Source: Actinomycetota bacterium
Lineage (GTDB): Bacteria; Actinomycetota; Actinomycetes; S36-B12; CAIYMF01
NCBI GenBank assembly: GCA_947455705.1
Contig: CANGPO010000003.1
Span: 1-64,000 of the forward strand
Direction of reading: 5' to 3'
DNA: 64,000 bases
The position numbers were made by a program, and so were the translations under genes. Each line of letters opens with the position of its first letter. The stretch's first letter is position 1. The notes below the pieces were generated by a model, which saw nothing but the letters and a program-made list of their open reading frames with translations, was not told the origin of the DNA and searched no databases. This document shows, in pieces, positions 52,437 to 61,927 of the stretch.

Positions 52437-53650
52437 GGCATTTCTGCCATCAATTCGGCTGCAGCTCGCGATCCTGTTCGCAGTGCGCCCTCCATCAGGC
52501 CCGACCACTCACCCGCGGTGTGTTCGCCGGCGAAGTACAGGCATCCCAGCGGTGCGCAGAAGATGTCCACGTCACCGGGTAGCTGACGTACGGTGTCGGC
52601 GGTGTAGGCGCCACGAGCCCATGGATCGTCGTGCCAGGTGGTGATGACGGTCGAATCAAGATCGAGGTCAAGATCCGAGCGAATCTCGGCCAATCGGTTC
52701 GCCCACGATGTGGGTCCGTTCTCGGTATCAAGGCGGCCCACCGATTCGGGTGAACCAGCGAAGGTATTGAGTACTGGCACAACTGATCCGTCGAGACCCG
52801 TGCAGGTCCAGCACCAGAACAGGTCACGCACCGAGAGCACGGCGCTCGTCGGCGCCGGAGCCTTCAGCGAGATATGTGCCTTAGCTGCATTCCCCATGGT
52901 CATTCGATCCAACGCTTCATGGCGATCGCTCGGCAGTGGCGGGTGGAAAGGGAATTCGCGTAGGTGGGGAAGCGGGATCGTAACGATGACTGCGTCGACA
53001 TCATGATCGATGTCATCGGTTCTTATGGTTGCCCCATTCGTGTCCCAGTCGATGGAATAGACCTCATTGTCTAGGTGAACTCGTTCGCCAAGGAATGCTG
53101 CCATCGCCTTTGCCAACGATTGATTGCCGGTGGCTACCCTGAAACTTGGGTGCGCTGTGAATGATCCTGCATGGTCGATTACCGACACGTTGAGCTGATC
53201 AATGCCGAACGCGGAAGAGACCTGAATGCGCGCTCCGACGGCGGCGGCGACATCGGGGCGTACGTCGATGCGAGCTAAAACATCACCCACGGAATCTGAC
53301 TCGCTGCGAGGGGCTGCGCCAAGTACGGCCGCCGCTGCACGCATATCTGCGCGAGATACGTCCTGCACTCCGTAGGCGTCGCGCTCGTAGTACGACATCC
53401 CTGTGTTCGCTAATTCGAGGCCAAAGCGATTGAGCCAGCGACGCATGTGGTCGTAGCCGTCGAGTACAAACTCAGCGCCACGCTCGATGATCGGACCTGT
53501 GCCGTCGGGGCCGTCAATCGGCTCAGACCACACCCGGCCTCCCACCCGTGGACGCGCTTCAAAGACCTGAACGTCGTAGCCGGCATCAACCAGATCCACC
53601 GCCGCGGCGAGCCCTGAGAAACCTGCACCCACTACTGCTACTCGAGTCAT
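52427..53650 (-). CDS. Flavin-containing amine oxidase
   Basis: The 407-residue protein has VAVVGAGFSGLAAAVDLV with FEARPRVGGRVWSE, the FAD site of the amine-oxidase family. The C-terminus has YFAGEHTAGEWSGLMEGALRTG, which closes the FAD pocket. The family oxidises amines or acts as desaturases and protoporphyrinogen oxidases; the short form here fits a bacterial monoamine or polyamine oxidase. The substrate is unknown. Confidence 0.85.
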   Translation of the reverse strand: MTRVAVVGAGFSGLAAAVDLVDAGYDVQVFEARPRVGGRVWSEPIDGPDGTGPIIERGAEFVLDGYDHMRRWLNRFGLELANTGMSYYERDAYGVQDVSRADMRAAAAVLGAAPRSESDSVGDVLARIDVRPDVAAAVGARIQVSSAFGIDQLNVSVIDHAGSFTAHPSFRVATGNQSLAKAMAAFLGERVHLDNEVYSIDWDTNGATIRTDDIDHDVDAVIVTIPLPHLREFPFHPPLPSDRHEALDRMTMGNAAKAHISLKAPAPTSAVLSVRDLFWCWTCTGLDGSVVPVLNTFAGSPESVGRLDTENGPTSWANRLAEIRSDLDLDLDSTVITTWHDDPWARGAYTADTVRQLPGDVDIFCAPLGCLYFAGEHTAGEWSGLMEGALRTGSRAAAELMAEMPLA

Positions 53651-53707
53651 AACTCCATCTCACCAGATCAGCAGCCCTGCGGATGCATCAGTAGCCAATT
53701 TCGCGGG

Positions 53708-53713
53708 TACCGT
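53708..53713 (+). promoter_or_regulatory. -10 box, leaderless fdhD
   Basis: TACCGT, seven bases, then ATG at 53721. Confidence 0.5.
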
Positions 53714-53720
53714 TATACCT

Positions 53721-54596
53721 ATGGACGTGGACTCAACCGACGAGGATCGCTCACAGCGCACCACGATGGCCTCCCGGGTGCGCGTAACGCGCATGGGTGG
53801 TGCAGGTGCGGGTACACGTGCCGATCAGGTGGTTGTGGAAGAGCCCCTTCGGATCAACATCGAGCAGGGTGACCTGCGTGAAGTCCTTGGTTCCACGATG
53901 CGTACCCCTGGTCATGATCTTGAGCTTGCGGCCGGTCTTGCGGTGGGCGAGGGAATTCTGCGTAGGCCTGATCAACTCGTCTCTGTGCGGCCATGTCGAG
54001 ATGGCAATGGCCCCGTTCAGGGTGAAGTTACGGTCACCGTCAGCGCGGATGCGGTGATCGATGCCTCGCATCTGGGCCGGGTCGCAACTCCGTCAAGTGC
54101 GTGCGGGGTGTGCGGCCGTGATCACATCGACGAGATTGTCGCCGCTGCGCCGAGGATTGAACGTGACGTCCGCATCGACCTTGAGGTCTTAGCCGCGTTA
54201 CCTGAGCAGATGAGAGCCCGTCAGAGTGTTTTCGACCGCACGGGTGGTCTGCATGCTGCGGCGATCGCTATGGCAGATGGCACGATCCTGGCAGTTCGTG
54301 AGGATGTAGGTCGTCACAACAGTGTCGACAAGGTCATTGGGTACGCCATCATGAATGGCCTCCAACCGGATGTCCTTACTGTCAGTGGTCGCGCTGGTTT
54401 TGAAATCGTCCAAAAAGCTGCCATGGCCGCAATCCCCGTTGTTGCTTCGGTTTCTGCCGCGACCTCGCTGTCTGTCGACGTGGCGATTGCCTGCAACCTC
54501 ACGCTGGCAGGGTTCGTACGTGATGGACGGATGACGGTTTACTCAGCCGCCGAGCGGATCGTTTCGACGTCGTCCGCTGACGTCGTCAATGGCTGA
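53721..54596 (+). CDS. fdhD: Formate dehydrogenase accessory sulfurtransferase FdhD
   Basis: The 291-residue protein has EEPLRINIE, RTPGHDLELAAGLAVGEGI, the persulfide loop TPSSACGVCGRDHID (~117-130), FDRTGGLHAAAI, REDVGRHNSVDKVIG and SGRAGFEIVQKAAMA, all family blocks. FdhD passes sulfur from a cysteine desulfurase to the molybdenum cofactor of formate dehydrogenase. No formate dehydrogenase gene is in the window. Confidence 0.93.
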   Translation: MDVDSTDEDRSQRTTMASRVRVTRMGGAGAGTRADQVVVEEPLRINIEQGDLREVLGSTMRTPGHDLELAAGLAVGEGILRRPDQLVSVRPCRDGNGPVQGEVTVTVSADAVIDASHLGRVATPSSACGVCGRDHIDEIVAAAPRIERDVRIDLEVLAALPEQMRARQSVFDRTGGLHAAAIAMADGTILAVREDVGRHNSVDKVIGYAIMNGLQPDVLTVSGRAGFEIVQKAAMAAIPVVASVSAATSLSVDVAIACNLTLAGFVRDGRMTVYSAAERIVSTSSADVVNG

Positions 54597-54601
54597 CGCA
54601 C

Positions 54602-55984
54602 GTGCAACTGCGCCGCCCCGCTCCACCGACCGCACCCGGCCCGCAGGGTGGGGAGATGGTTCGATCCATTCGAGAGATTCGCCGAGATCCGCTGTCGTTC
54701 CTTAATCGCATGTACGCACAATTCGGTGATGTTGTGCAGTTTCCGATCCCCGATCCGCCCACCTATTTGGTCAGTGATCCGGAAATCGCTCGCCGCATTC
54801 TGGTCACTAATGCGCGCGCTTACGGAAAGCGCACCATTCAGTACACGACGCTGTCGCTGGTGACAGGGGAAGGGCTCTTGACCGCTGATACGGATGTGTG
54901 GCGCGGTCAACGACGAAGGCTTCAGCCGGCATTTCATCACAGCACCCTTGAGTTCATTGCCGACCATGTCCGAACCTCCTCGGATCGCTTGTTGGCTCGG
55001 TGGTCTGCCGTTGACGGCGCGATCGTCGATGTTGACGAAGCGATGATGCATCTGGCACTTGAGGTTGTCGGAAAATCGTTGTTCGGCGCGGATCTAGCAG
55101 GTGATGCCGCTCGCCTCGCACAGGCCACTGTTGAGGCGCTCGACGTTGTCGTCAAGAAAGCGCGGTCGCCACTGTCCCCGCCGCTACGAGTGCCGACACC
55201 GGCGAATATTGCCCTGCGCAAGGCGATCGCAGATCTTGATTCTGCTGTGGACGCGATGTTGGCTGATCGGGCAAAACGGCCACTTGCTCGCGATGAAAGT
55301 CCGCGCGACATGCTTGATCTTCTGCTTGCTCGCGACGACGACGGCCGGGTGATGCCGCGCGACGAGATCCGCAATCAAGTCATCACCTTCATCGTGGCCG
55401 GTCATGAAACTGTTGCGAGCGCGCTCACGTGGGCCTGGCAATTGCTTGTCGCACACCCGGATTCGTGGAACCGCCTACGTGCCGAGGCATTGCCAATTGT
55501 TGAAGGTGGTGGACCGCATTTCACTGATCTAGGCGCCCTGCCATACACGGCAGCTGTGATTGATGAAGTGCTCCGACTGTACCCGCCGGCATGGCTCATT
55601 ACCCGACGATCGCATGAGGATGATGTCCTCGGTGGGATCGAGGTCAAGGCCGGTTCTCTGTTAATTGTCAGCCCATGGCTGGTGCATAGGCATACGTCCA
55701 TCTGGGATCGCCCACACCAGTTCATTCCAGAGCGCTTCCTCGACCAAGACGGTCAGCGGCGACGCGATGTGATCAACGGTTCGGGTTACATCCCCTTTGG
55801 TGCGGGGCCCCGGTTATGTATTGGTCGAGATATGGCGCTCGTCGAAGCAATCTTGGTGCTGGCTTCGATTGCTCCGCGCGTGGACATGACGCGTGTCGGA
55901 GCGACTCCCGCCGCAATGCCGATGGTGACGATTCGTCCGCAGGGCGGCCTACCCATGCGGGTGACGGTTAAGCCGGTGCCTTAG
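54602..55984 (+). CDS. Cytochrome P450
   Basis: The 460-residue protein has the I-helix oxygen-binding motif FIVAGHETVASAL, the K-helix EVLRLYPPAW (E-x-x-R) and the heme loop FGAGPRLCIGRDMA with the Cys ligand. The sequence style (AGHETV, LYPPAW, RFLDQDGQRRRD) resembles CYP102/CYP4-like fatty-acid or terpene hydroxylases. The GTG start is five bases after fdhD. The substrate is unknown; the ferredoxin at 25.7 kb is a possible but unproven partner. Confidence 0.93.
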   Translation: MQLRRPAPPTAPGPQGGEMVRSIREIRRDPLSFLNRMYAQFGDVVQFPIPDPPTYLVSDPEIARRILVTNARAYGKRTIQYTTLSLVTGEGLLTADTDVWRGQRRRLQPAFHHSTLEFIADHVRTSSDRLLARWSAVDGAIVDVDEAMMHLALEVVGKSLFGADLAGDAARLAQATVEALDVVVKKARSPLSPPLRVPTPANIALRKAIADLDSAVDAMLADRAKRPLARDESPRDMLDLLLARDDDGRVMPRDEIRNQVITFIVAGHETVASALTWAWQLLVAHPDSWNRLRAEALPIVEGGGPHFTDLGALPYTAAVIDEVLRLYPPAWLITRRSHEDDVLGGIEVKAGSLLIVSPWLVHRHTSIWDRPHQFIPERFLDQDGQRRRDVINGSGYIPFGAGPRLCIGRDMALVEAILVLASIAPRVDMTRVGATPAAMPMVTIRPQGGLPMRVTVKPVP

Positions 55985-56366
55985 CCCACGTGCGGACGAC
56001 ATCGCGGACTGACAGCATCCCGGCCACATCATTGCCCTCGAGCACAATCAGGTGTCGAAATCCGCCGCGCATCATCGCTAGCGCTGCCTCGCCCATAGTC
56101 CAGTCGGTGGTCGCATAGACGACGTCCGTGGTTTGGTGATCGAGGGCTCGTTCAACATCGGGGTCTTCGTCAGCTGCGATGGAGCGAAGAATGTCTCGCT
56201 CGGTGATGATTCCGACGCCGGAGCTTTCGTTATCTGCCACCACCGCTGCACCCACGTTGCGTTTAGCCATCACTGCCGCGACCTGTCGCAACGTATGTCC
56301 GGGGCCAACCATGACGACATCGCGGCTCATGGCCTCTCTGACGAGTTCACGTTCGTTCACCAACAT
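55968..56366 (-). CDS. Two-CBS-domain protein
   Basis: The 132-residue protein has two CBS modules: VREAMSRDVVMVGPGHTLRQ to GIITERDILRSI, and VVYATTDWTMGEAALAMM to GMLSVRDVVRTW. Such proteins bind adenosine nucleotides and regulate partners. Its 3' end overlaps the convergent P450 gene by 17 bases. Confidence 0.9.
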   Translation of the reverse strand: MLVNERELVREAMSRDVVMVGPGHTLRQVAAVMAKRNVGAAVVADNESSGVGIITERDILRSIAADEDPDVERALDHQTTDVVYATTDWTMGEAALAMMRGGFRHLIVLEGNDVAGMLSVRDVVRTWAKAPA

Positions 56367-56458
56367 GTAAGGCTCCCTAGATCGCAGTACGGGGGTGCTA
56401 GGCCGATGAAATCACAAGCGCACAAACACTGTCAGGTGATTTCCGGGACAATAGCCGA

Positions 56459-57268
56459 ATGGACATCAACCGGGTCGGAGTGCAGAGTTCTGCTCCCGCG
56501 CCTATGGCTGATGAGGTAACCCGTCCCAAGTTGCCGTCGACTGGTTGGACCGACCAGCGTGCCCTGGTCCTGGCCTTCATCTGGATTCCATCGGTGTTGT
56601 GGTGCGACACGTGGGTCAATTTGACCGGTCAACTGGTCTTAGGGGTTATCACCTGGGGGCTGCTGCTCTGGTGGCTCAAGCATGAGTCGACCCTGGTTCG
56701 CGCTCAAACAGCGATAGTTGTTGTTCTGGCCACGATCATCGAATACGTATTTTCAGGATGGCTGGGGGTCTACCTCTACCGTCTGGATCACGTACCTGCA
56801 TACGTACCGCCAGGTCACGGTTTGGTCTATCTGGCTGCCCTGACGATCGGACGCTTACCGTATGTCCGTGCACATGCGCGGGCATTCGTTCGCTGGACAG
56901 TAGTACTGGCCGGCGCGTGGGCGCTGTGGGGTTTCTTGATTTCCCCTCGCCGAGATGTCCTTGGCTTCTTCTGGTACCTATGTCTGCTGGGATTTCTGAA
57001 GTGGGGGAAGTCAACCCTGCTTTACGTGGGCGCGTTCATCACCGTGAGCTATTTAGAGATTCTTGGCACGACCATGGGCGTGTGGGCGTGGCAACCGTTC
57101 GACACCATTATGGGCTGGGTTCCGATGGGCAACCCACCGAGTATTGCGGCCGGTGGATACGGCTGGTTCGACCTTTATGCGACCCTTCTCGCACCCGTGA
57201 TTCTCGCCCGTTGGCTGCCGAGGCGTGATGCGAGGTTAGCGCAACGCGTCGATGATTCGGTCGTGTAG
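56459..57268 (+). CDS. Conserved integral membrane protein of unknown function
   Basis: The 269-residue protein has about seven helices from residue 37 on. Conserved-looking loops contain YRLDHVPAYVPPGHGLVYLAAL and GWVPMGNPPSIAAGGYGWFD, with charged and aromatic residues at helix ends. I do not recognise the family. The ATG may be leaderless (GACAAT six bases upstream). The 3' end overlaps the convergent hisN-like gene by 33 bases. Confidence 0.6.
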   Translation: MDINRVGVQSSAPAPMADEVTRPKLPSTGWTDQRALVLAFIWIPSVLWCDTWVNLTGQLVLGVITWGLLLWWLKHESTLVRAQTAIVVVLATIIEYVFSGWLGVYLYRLDHVPAYVPPGHGLVYLAALTIGRLPYVRAHARAFVRWTVVLAGAWALWGFLISPRRDVLGFFWYLCLLGFLKWGKSTLLYVGAFITVSYLEILGTTMGVWAWQPFDTIMGWVPMGNPPSIAAGGYGWFDLYATLLAPVILARWLPRRDARLAQRVDDSVV

Positions 57269-58027
57269 CTGCCCGTTTGTGGCCACGGCACTCTTGCGAT
57301 CAGGACCGTCGACACCGTCGATTCCGGTGAACCGCCCGCCGGCCTCAGTCACGATGATTGCGACCCCCGCGACGTCGTAGAGATTGACCCCAGGCTCAAC
57401 CGCAACGTCGACAGCTCCCTCGGCCACGAGCACGTGACTGTAGAAGTCGCCATAACCACGGACGCGCCAAACCGAGCGAATCAGCGCATCCCACTGCGGT
57501 TGTTTGTCCGCCGGATCGAACACGACTTCGGAATAGCCAAGTGATGCATCGCTAAGTTCAGAAACCTTGGACACGTGAATCTGACGGGGCACCTCGCTGC
57601 CGGGTTCAGTGACGAAAGCTCCACCACCGAGAGTCGCCCACCAGCGTCGGCCGAGGGCCGGCGCGGACACCACGCCAACCACCATCTGACCGTCTGCATC
57701 CTGTAGGCCAATAACAGTTGCCCACACGGGGACTCCGCGGACGAAATTCTTTGTGCCATCAACGGGATCGACAATCCATCGCCGACCGCTCTTTGACGGT
57801 CGCTCGCCGTACTCCTCGCCGACTACTCCGTCCTCGGGGCATTCAACCTCGACGAGTTCGCGTAGTGCTCGCTCAACCCCCTTGTCGGCATCGCTGACGG
57901 GAGTTAGGTCTGGCTTGGTCTCAACGATGAGGTCACGCGCATTGAAGCGGTCCATCGTGATTGCGTCAGCGCGGTCTGCCATCAGGATGGCCAATTCAAG
58001 ATCTGCAAAGAAAGGCGGCGTGGTCAC
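57236..58027 (-). CDS. Inositol-monophosphatase-like / histidinol-phosphatase
   Basis: The 263-residue protein has the metal site of the FIG family: VGEEYGE, WIVDPVDGTKNFVRG (Asp-Pro-x-Asp-Gly-Thr) and NLYDVAGVAIIVTEAGG. Actinobacterial HisN has this form and length, and the gene is often near rsgA and aroA as here, so histidinol phosphate is the likely substrate. An inositol phosphatase role cannot be excluded. The GTG at 58027 follows TAACGT by seven bases. Confidence 0.85.
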   Translation of the reverse strand: MTTPPFFADLELAILMADRADAITMDRFNARDLIVETKPDLTPVSDADKGVERALRELVEVECPEDGVVGEEYGERPSKSGRRWIVDPVDGTKNFVRGVPVWATVIGLQDADGQMVVGVVSAPALGRRWWATLGGGAFVTEPGSEVPRQIHVSKVSELSDASLGYSEVVFDPADKQPQWDALIRSVWRVRGYGDFYSHVLVAEGAVDVAVEPGVNLYDVAGVAIIVTEAGGRFTGIDGVDGPDRKSAVATNGQLHDRIIDALR

Positions 58028-58034
58028 GAGTAAG

Positions 58035-58040
58035 ACGTTA
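58035..58040 (-). promoter_or_regulatory. -10 box, leaderless hisN-like gene
   Basis: The minus strand reads TAACGT, seven bases, then GTG (58027). Confidence 0.55.
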
Positions 58041-58140
58041 CCGCTTGGGGGGTTGGGGGCGTACCGTCGGTATATGTCACGAACTCGTGGCTCACATGCG
58101 GTCGTCGATTAAGTCCTGCGCTACGTACAAGGGGATTCAC

Positions 58141-58617
58141 GTGTTTGACACCATTGGCGGATTGCCGCTGCACCCACTCGTCGTTCATGCCGTGGTGATT
58201 TTGATGCCGTTGACGGCCATCGCTTTGATCGCATTCACGTTTAAGCCAGCCCTCAATCGCAAGTATGGCTGGATCGTCTGCTGGCTTGCATTCTTCAGCA
58301 CGGGCGCTGCCGCTGTTGCCAAGGAAAGTGGTGAACGCCTAGCTTCGCGGGTCGGATTTCCTGCCGAGCACATCGCGGTAGCGCGTTGGACTCCATACGT
58401 CGCGGGGCTCTTGTTTCTGCTGACGTTTGCGCTCTGGTGGTACGACCGTAAAGGTGACGATCGACGTAGCGCGGCAGGTTCAGCGCTGGCACTGGTTGCG
58501 ATGGCGATGGCCTTCGTCTCGATTTACTGGGCGGTGCGCGCTGGGCACAGTGGAGCAACCGCAGTGTGGGAGCCGATCATGAAGCATACGAAGCCAGGTA
58601 CCTTCCCCAAGCCGTGA
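58141..58617 (+). CDS. DUF2231 membrane protein
   Basis: The start is GTG 58141, with AAGGGGA six bases upstream; the frame is open from 57961 but unsupported. The 158-residue protein has four helices and the DUF2231 opening GGLPLHPLVVHAVVILMPLTA with the conserved HPLVVH, and a later AVRAGHSG. The histidines may bind heme or metal, as suggested for other family members. The function is unknown. Confidence 0.75.
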   Translation: MFDTIGGLPLHPLVVHAVVILMPLTAIALIAFTFKPALNRKYGWIVCWLAFFSTGAAAVAKESGERLASRVGFPAEHIAVARWTPYVAGLLFLLTFALWWYDRKGDDRRSAAGSALALVAMAMAFVSIYWAVRAGHSGATAVWEPIMKHTKPGTFPKP

Positions 58618-58636
58618 CGGCGGGTATCGCTACCGG

Positions 58637-59701
58637 TTAGTCGACGTCACGATCATCAGCACTGCCACCCACCTGTTCTGATGCCGCCGATGGATCTTCA
58701 ACGCGGCTTTGTAGAAGGCGTCTGAACGATTCAAGCCGAGCTGCACCACCGTCGGGGTTATCTGATGCAGCCACCCAGGCATCGAGGCCACACTCCGGCT
58801 CGTCGTGGCTGCACGCACGAGGACATGCTTGTGTGCCCGCCGCGAGATCGTCGAAGGCGTTAATGACACGAGCGGGATCCACATGGCCGAGCCCAAACGA
58901 TCGAACACCAGGTGTGTCGATCACCCATCCGCCGTCGGGGAGTTCAAGTGCCACAGCCGATGTCGAGGTGTGTCGTCCACGGCCAGTGACGTCATTGACG
59001 CGGCCCGTGGCTCGTTGGGCATCCGGCACGAGCGCATTCACGAGAGTTGATTTTCCGACGCCGGAGTGGCCAATCATGACGGACATTCGGTCAACGAGAT
59101 GTGACCCCAAATCCGCGAGATTGAGTTCCCGATCCTCGTTCCGCGAAGTCACCACATAGGGGACGTCAAGGGCGCCATAAAGACCGAGCAGCTCATCGGG
59201 GCTGGTCAGATCCGCCTTTGTGAGCACCAACAAGGGGGACAGGCCGGCATCGTATGCCGCCACCAAACATCGATCGATAAGACGCGGGCGAGGTTCGGGG
59301 TTAATCAGTGACGTCACGATGACGAGTTGATCTGCATTGGCAACGACGACCCGTTCGATCGGATCTCCGTCGTCAGCACTTCGTCGAAGCGTGGTGGCAC
59401 GCGTTTCCACGCGGACGATGCGGGCTAGAGTGTCGGGCTTGCCTGACAGATCGCCGACGATGGCAACCCGGTCGCCGACAACGACCCCCTTGCGCCCAAC
59501 CTCGCGCGCCTTAACGGCGTAGATCTCGATACCTGGATTGGTTGGTGAACCGATGACGATAGTGAATCGACCGCGATCAACAGCGACCACGAATCCTTGG
59601 CCGGCGTCGTCGTGACTTGGTCGTTCTTTACTTCGCGGACGTGACTTACCGCGTCCAGGGCGGACGCGCACATCGTCTTCGTCAAGATCGCGACGACTCA
59701 C
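58637..59701 (-). CDS. rsgA: Ribosome small-subunit GTPase RsgA
   Basis: The start is GTG 59701, overlapping the aroA stop (GTGA). The 354-residue protein is a circularly permuted GTPase: LTKAD (G4) precedes [14 protein letters not shown] (G1) and [13 protein letters not shown] (G3). An OB fold lies before it and the zinc motif [18 protein letters not shown] after it. It checks late 30S assembly. A basic N-terminal ~35 residues ([15 protein letters not shown]) is longer than usual. Confidence 0.93.
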   Translation of the reverse strand: MSRRDLDEDDVRVRPGRGKSRPRSKERPSHDDAGQGFVVAVDRGRFTIVIGSPTNPGIEIYAVKAREVGRKGVVVGDRVAIVGDLSGKPDTLARIVRVETRATTLRRSADDGDPIERVVVANADQLVIVTSLINPEPRPRLIDRCLVAAYDAGLSPLLVLTKADLTSPDELLGLYGALDVPYVVTSRNEDRELNLADLGSHLVDRMSVMIGHSGVGKSTLVNALVPDAQRATGRVNDVTGRGRHTSTSAVALELPDGGWVIDTPGVRSFGLGHVDPARVINAFDDLAAGTQACPRACSHDEPECGLDAWVAASDNPDGGAARLESFRRLLQSRVEDPSAASEQVGGSADDRDVD

Positions 59702-61002
59702 GCAGAGCGACCTTCCAGCATCGATGCCCACATGGACGTGAAGTGAGGCAATGTCTTACTGGTTGTGGCGATATCCACGATATCGACGTTCGGTATGACC
59801 AGCCCGAGAAGTGCTCCGGCTGTTGCCATTCGGTGATCGTCGTACGTTTCGAAGATGCCGCCCTGAAGTGGGCGGGGCTTGATGATGAGTCCATCGTCGG
59901 TCTCTGTGACGTCGCCACCGAGCCGATTGAGTTCGTTCGCGAGTGCAGCTAAGCGATCGGTTTCGTGCCCGCGAAGGTGCGCAATCCCGCGAAGGTGAGA
60001 CGGGGTACTTGCAAGGGCGCATAGCGCGGCGATCACGGGTGTTAACTCTCCGACATCGCGTAAATCAGCATCCAGTCCAAGAACTGATTCGCCAGCACGC
60101 ACCGTGAGCCCGGAATCGTCGAGAGTGACGGTGGCGCCCATGTGCGTGAACAAGTCACGAAGTGCTGCGCCAGGTTGGGTGGTGTGCTCGGGCCAGCCGG
60201 GAATGGTCAGTGTTCCACCTGTTGCTATTGCGGCAGCCAAGAACGGTGCAGCGTTAGACAGGTCAGGTTCGACAATTCGGTCGACCGCGTTGATAGCCCC
60301 CGGATGAACTGTCCACGACGCTGATGTCGGGTCGTTCGTGTCGTGGTCAACCCGCACACCATGTTCACGCAACAAGGTCACGCTCATGTCGATGTGTGGC
60401 ATCGACGGTACGGCTGCACCGCGGTGGATGATGTGGGCCCCATCATCAAAGCGGGCCGCGGAAAGCAGTAGCGCGCTCACAAACTGGCTCGAAGCCGATG
60501 CGTCGATTTCGACGGTGCCGCCCCGTACGTTTCCGGTTCCGCGAACGGTAAACGGCAAGGTGCGTCGCCCGTAATCGTCGATGTCAACGTTCAGATCTTC
60601 GAGGGCTTGAATAACTGCACCCATGGGGCGGACTCGAGCTCGTGGGTCGCCATCGAATCGCACGTCACCTGCTGCCAACGCTGCCACCGGCGGCAAGAAC
60701 CGCATCACGGTGCCGGCAAGTCCACAATCGACGTGGGCTGGTCCGCGTAGTTGTTGAGGGGCGACGTTAACGATCCCGGTTTCATGGGACCAATTCACAG
60801 ACGCACCCAATGCGCCTAAAGCGTGAGCCATCAACGTGGTGTCTCTGGCTTCAAGGGCGCCGGTGATGGTTGAAGGCGCATCCGCGAGTGCGGCTAGTAC
60901 CAGTGCACGGTTTGTGAGCGACTTAGATCCCGGCACCTGCACAACGGCGTCGATAGGCGCTGTGGCTGTGGGTGCCGGCCAGGGTTGCTCTCCAGAAGTC
61001 AC
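59698..61002 (-). CDS. aroA: 3-phosphoshikimate 1-carboxyvinyltransferase (EPSP synthase)
   Basis: The 434-residue protein has [18 protein letters not shown] (~23-40), [17 protein letters not shown] (~93-109), [33 protein letters not shown] and [12 protein letters not shown] at the end. It joins phosphoenolpyruvate to shikimate-3-phosphate in the aromatic pathway. The GTG start lies six bases after TAGGCT. rsgA follows in the same operon. Confidence 0.95.
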   Translation of the reverse strand: MTSGEQPWPAPTATAPIDAVVQVPGSKSLTNRALVLAALADAPSTITGALEARDTTLMAHALGALGASVNWSHETGIVNVAPQQLRGPAHVDCGLAGTVMRFLPPVAALAAGDVRFDGDPRARVRPMGAVIQALEDLNVDIDDYGRRTLPFTVRGTGNVRGGTVEIDASASSQFVSALLLSAARFDDGAHIIHRGAAVPSMPHIDMSVTLLREHGVRVDHDTNDPTSASWTVHPGAINAVDRIVEPDLSNAAPFLAAAIATGGTLTIPGWPEHTTQPGAALRDLFTHMGATVTLDDSGLTVRAGESVLGLDADLRDVGELTPVIAALCALASTPSHLRGIAHLRGHETDRLAALANELNRLGGDVTETDDGLIIKPRPLQGGIFETYDDHRMATAGALLGLVIPNVDIVDIATTSKTLPHFTSMWASMLEGRSA

Positions 61003-61008
61003 GGCCTA

Positions 61009-61014
61009 AGCCTA
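61009..61014 (-). promoter_or_regulatory. -10 box, leaderless aroA-rsgA operon
   Basis: The minus strand reads TAGGCT, six bases, then GTG (61002). Confidence 0.6.
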
Positions 61015-61091
61015 GTGGAGCACGCACCTGAACCCCTTACCAATTTCGCTCTGAGGGCGACGTTGGCTTCAATCTGGGGCAAGATCGGATT

Positions 61092-61898
61092 ATGTGCGGA
61101 CGGTATGCGGCGAGTAAAAACCCGGCTGACCTAGTCGAGGAATTTGAGGTTGTGGCTTCACCTGACAAGGTGCTCAAGCCCGATTACAACGTTGCGCCGA
61201 CCAAGTTCGTTTACGCCGTCATGGATCGTCGACCTCGTCAAGAACGTGCAGGAACCACCGCAGAGACAGCCAGTGGCGAGGTGCGACCAGACGTGCGACG
61301 GGAGCTAGCGATCGTTAAGTGGGGTCTAGTGCCGAGTTGGGCGAAGGACCCGGCGATCGGTAACAAAATGATCAATGCGCGCATGGAAACCGTGGCTGAA
61401 AAGCCTTCGTACAGAGGTGCTTTCGCTAAGCGACGCTGTATTTTACCTGCGGATGGATACTACGAGTGGTACACCCCACAGGATGGTCCGAAAGGTAAGA
61501 ACGGGAAACCTCTCAAGCAGCCCTTCTTCATTCACCCCACTGATGGCAGCAGCCTGGCGATGGCGGGTCTCTATGAACTTTGGCGTGACCCGTCACGCGA
61601 TGACGACGATCCGTACGCATGGTTGATGACGGCCACCGTGCTTACAACCACTGCCGAGGATTCACTCGGCCAGATTCACGATCGAATGCCACTTTTGGTT
61701 GAACGTGAGCGCTGGTCTGATTGGCTCAATCCCGAGATTGACGGCAAGTCGAGTGATCCTCGTGACTTACTCGTTCCTGCCGCGCCTGGCCGCTTAACGG
61801 CATATCCGGTATCAACCTTGGTGAACGATGTTCGCCATAACGGCCCTGAGTTACTCGATCCCATACCTATAGATGACCAGCCGGACGCACTGTTCTGA
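61092..61898 (+). CDS. SOS response-associated peptidase (SRAP/HMCES family)
   Basis: The 268-residue protein begins MCGRYAAS, so Cys2 becomes the N-terminal nucleophile that cross-links abasic sites in single-stranded DNA. Other family blocks are WGLVPSWAKDP, NARMETVAEKPSYRGAF, RCILPADGYYEW and GQIHDRMPLLV with the catalytic His. It protects abasic sites during replication. It diverges from aroA. Confidence 0.93.
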   Translation: MCGRYAASKNPADLVEEFEVVASPDKVLKPDYNVAPTKFVYAVMDRRPRQERAGTTAETASGEVRPDVRRELAIVKWGLVPSWAKDPAIGNKMINARMETVAEKPSYRGAFAKRRCILPADGYYEWYTPQDGPKGKNGKPLKQPFFIHPTDGSSLAMAGLYELWRDPSRDDDDPYAWLMTATVLTTTAEDSLGQIHDRMPLLVERERWSDWLNPEIDGKSSDPRDLLVPAAPGRLTAYPVSTLVNDVRHNGPELLDPIPIDDQPDALF

Positions 61899-61927
61899 TC
61901 GGCATGTGGCACACGTCGCAGGGGGCT

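Noticed and set aside
25708-55984. Assigning the ferredoxin at 25.7 kb as the redox partner of the P450 at 54.6 kb
   Set aside because: The cluster type would fit, but it is the last gene of the NuoF-like operon 29 kb away; there is no positional support.
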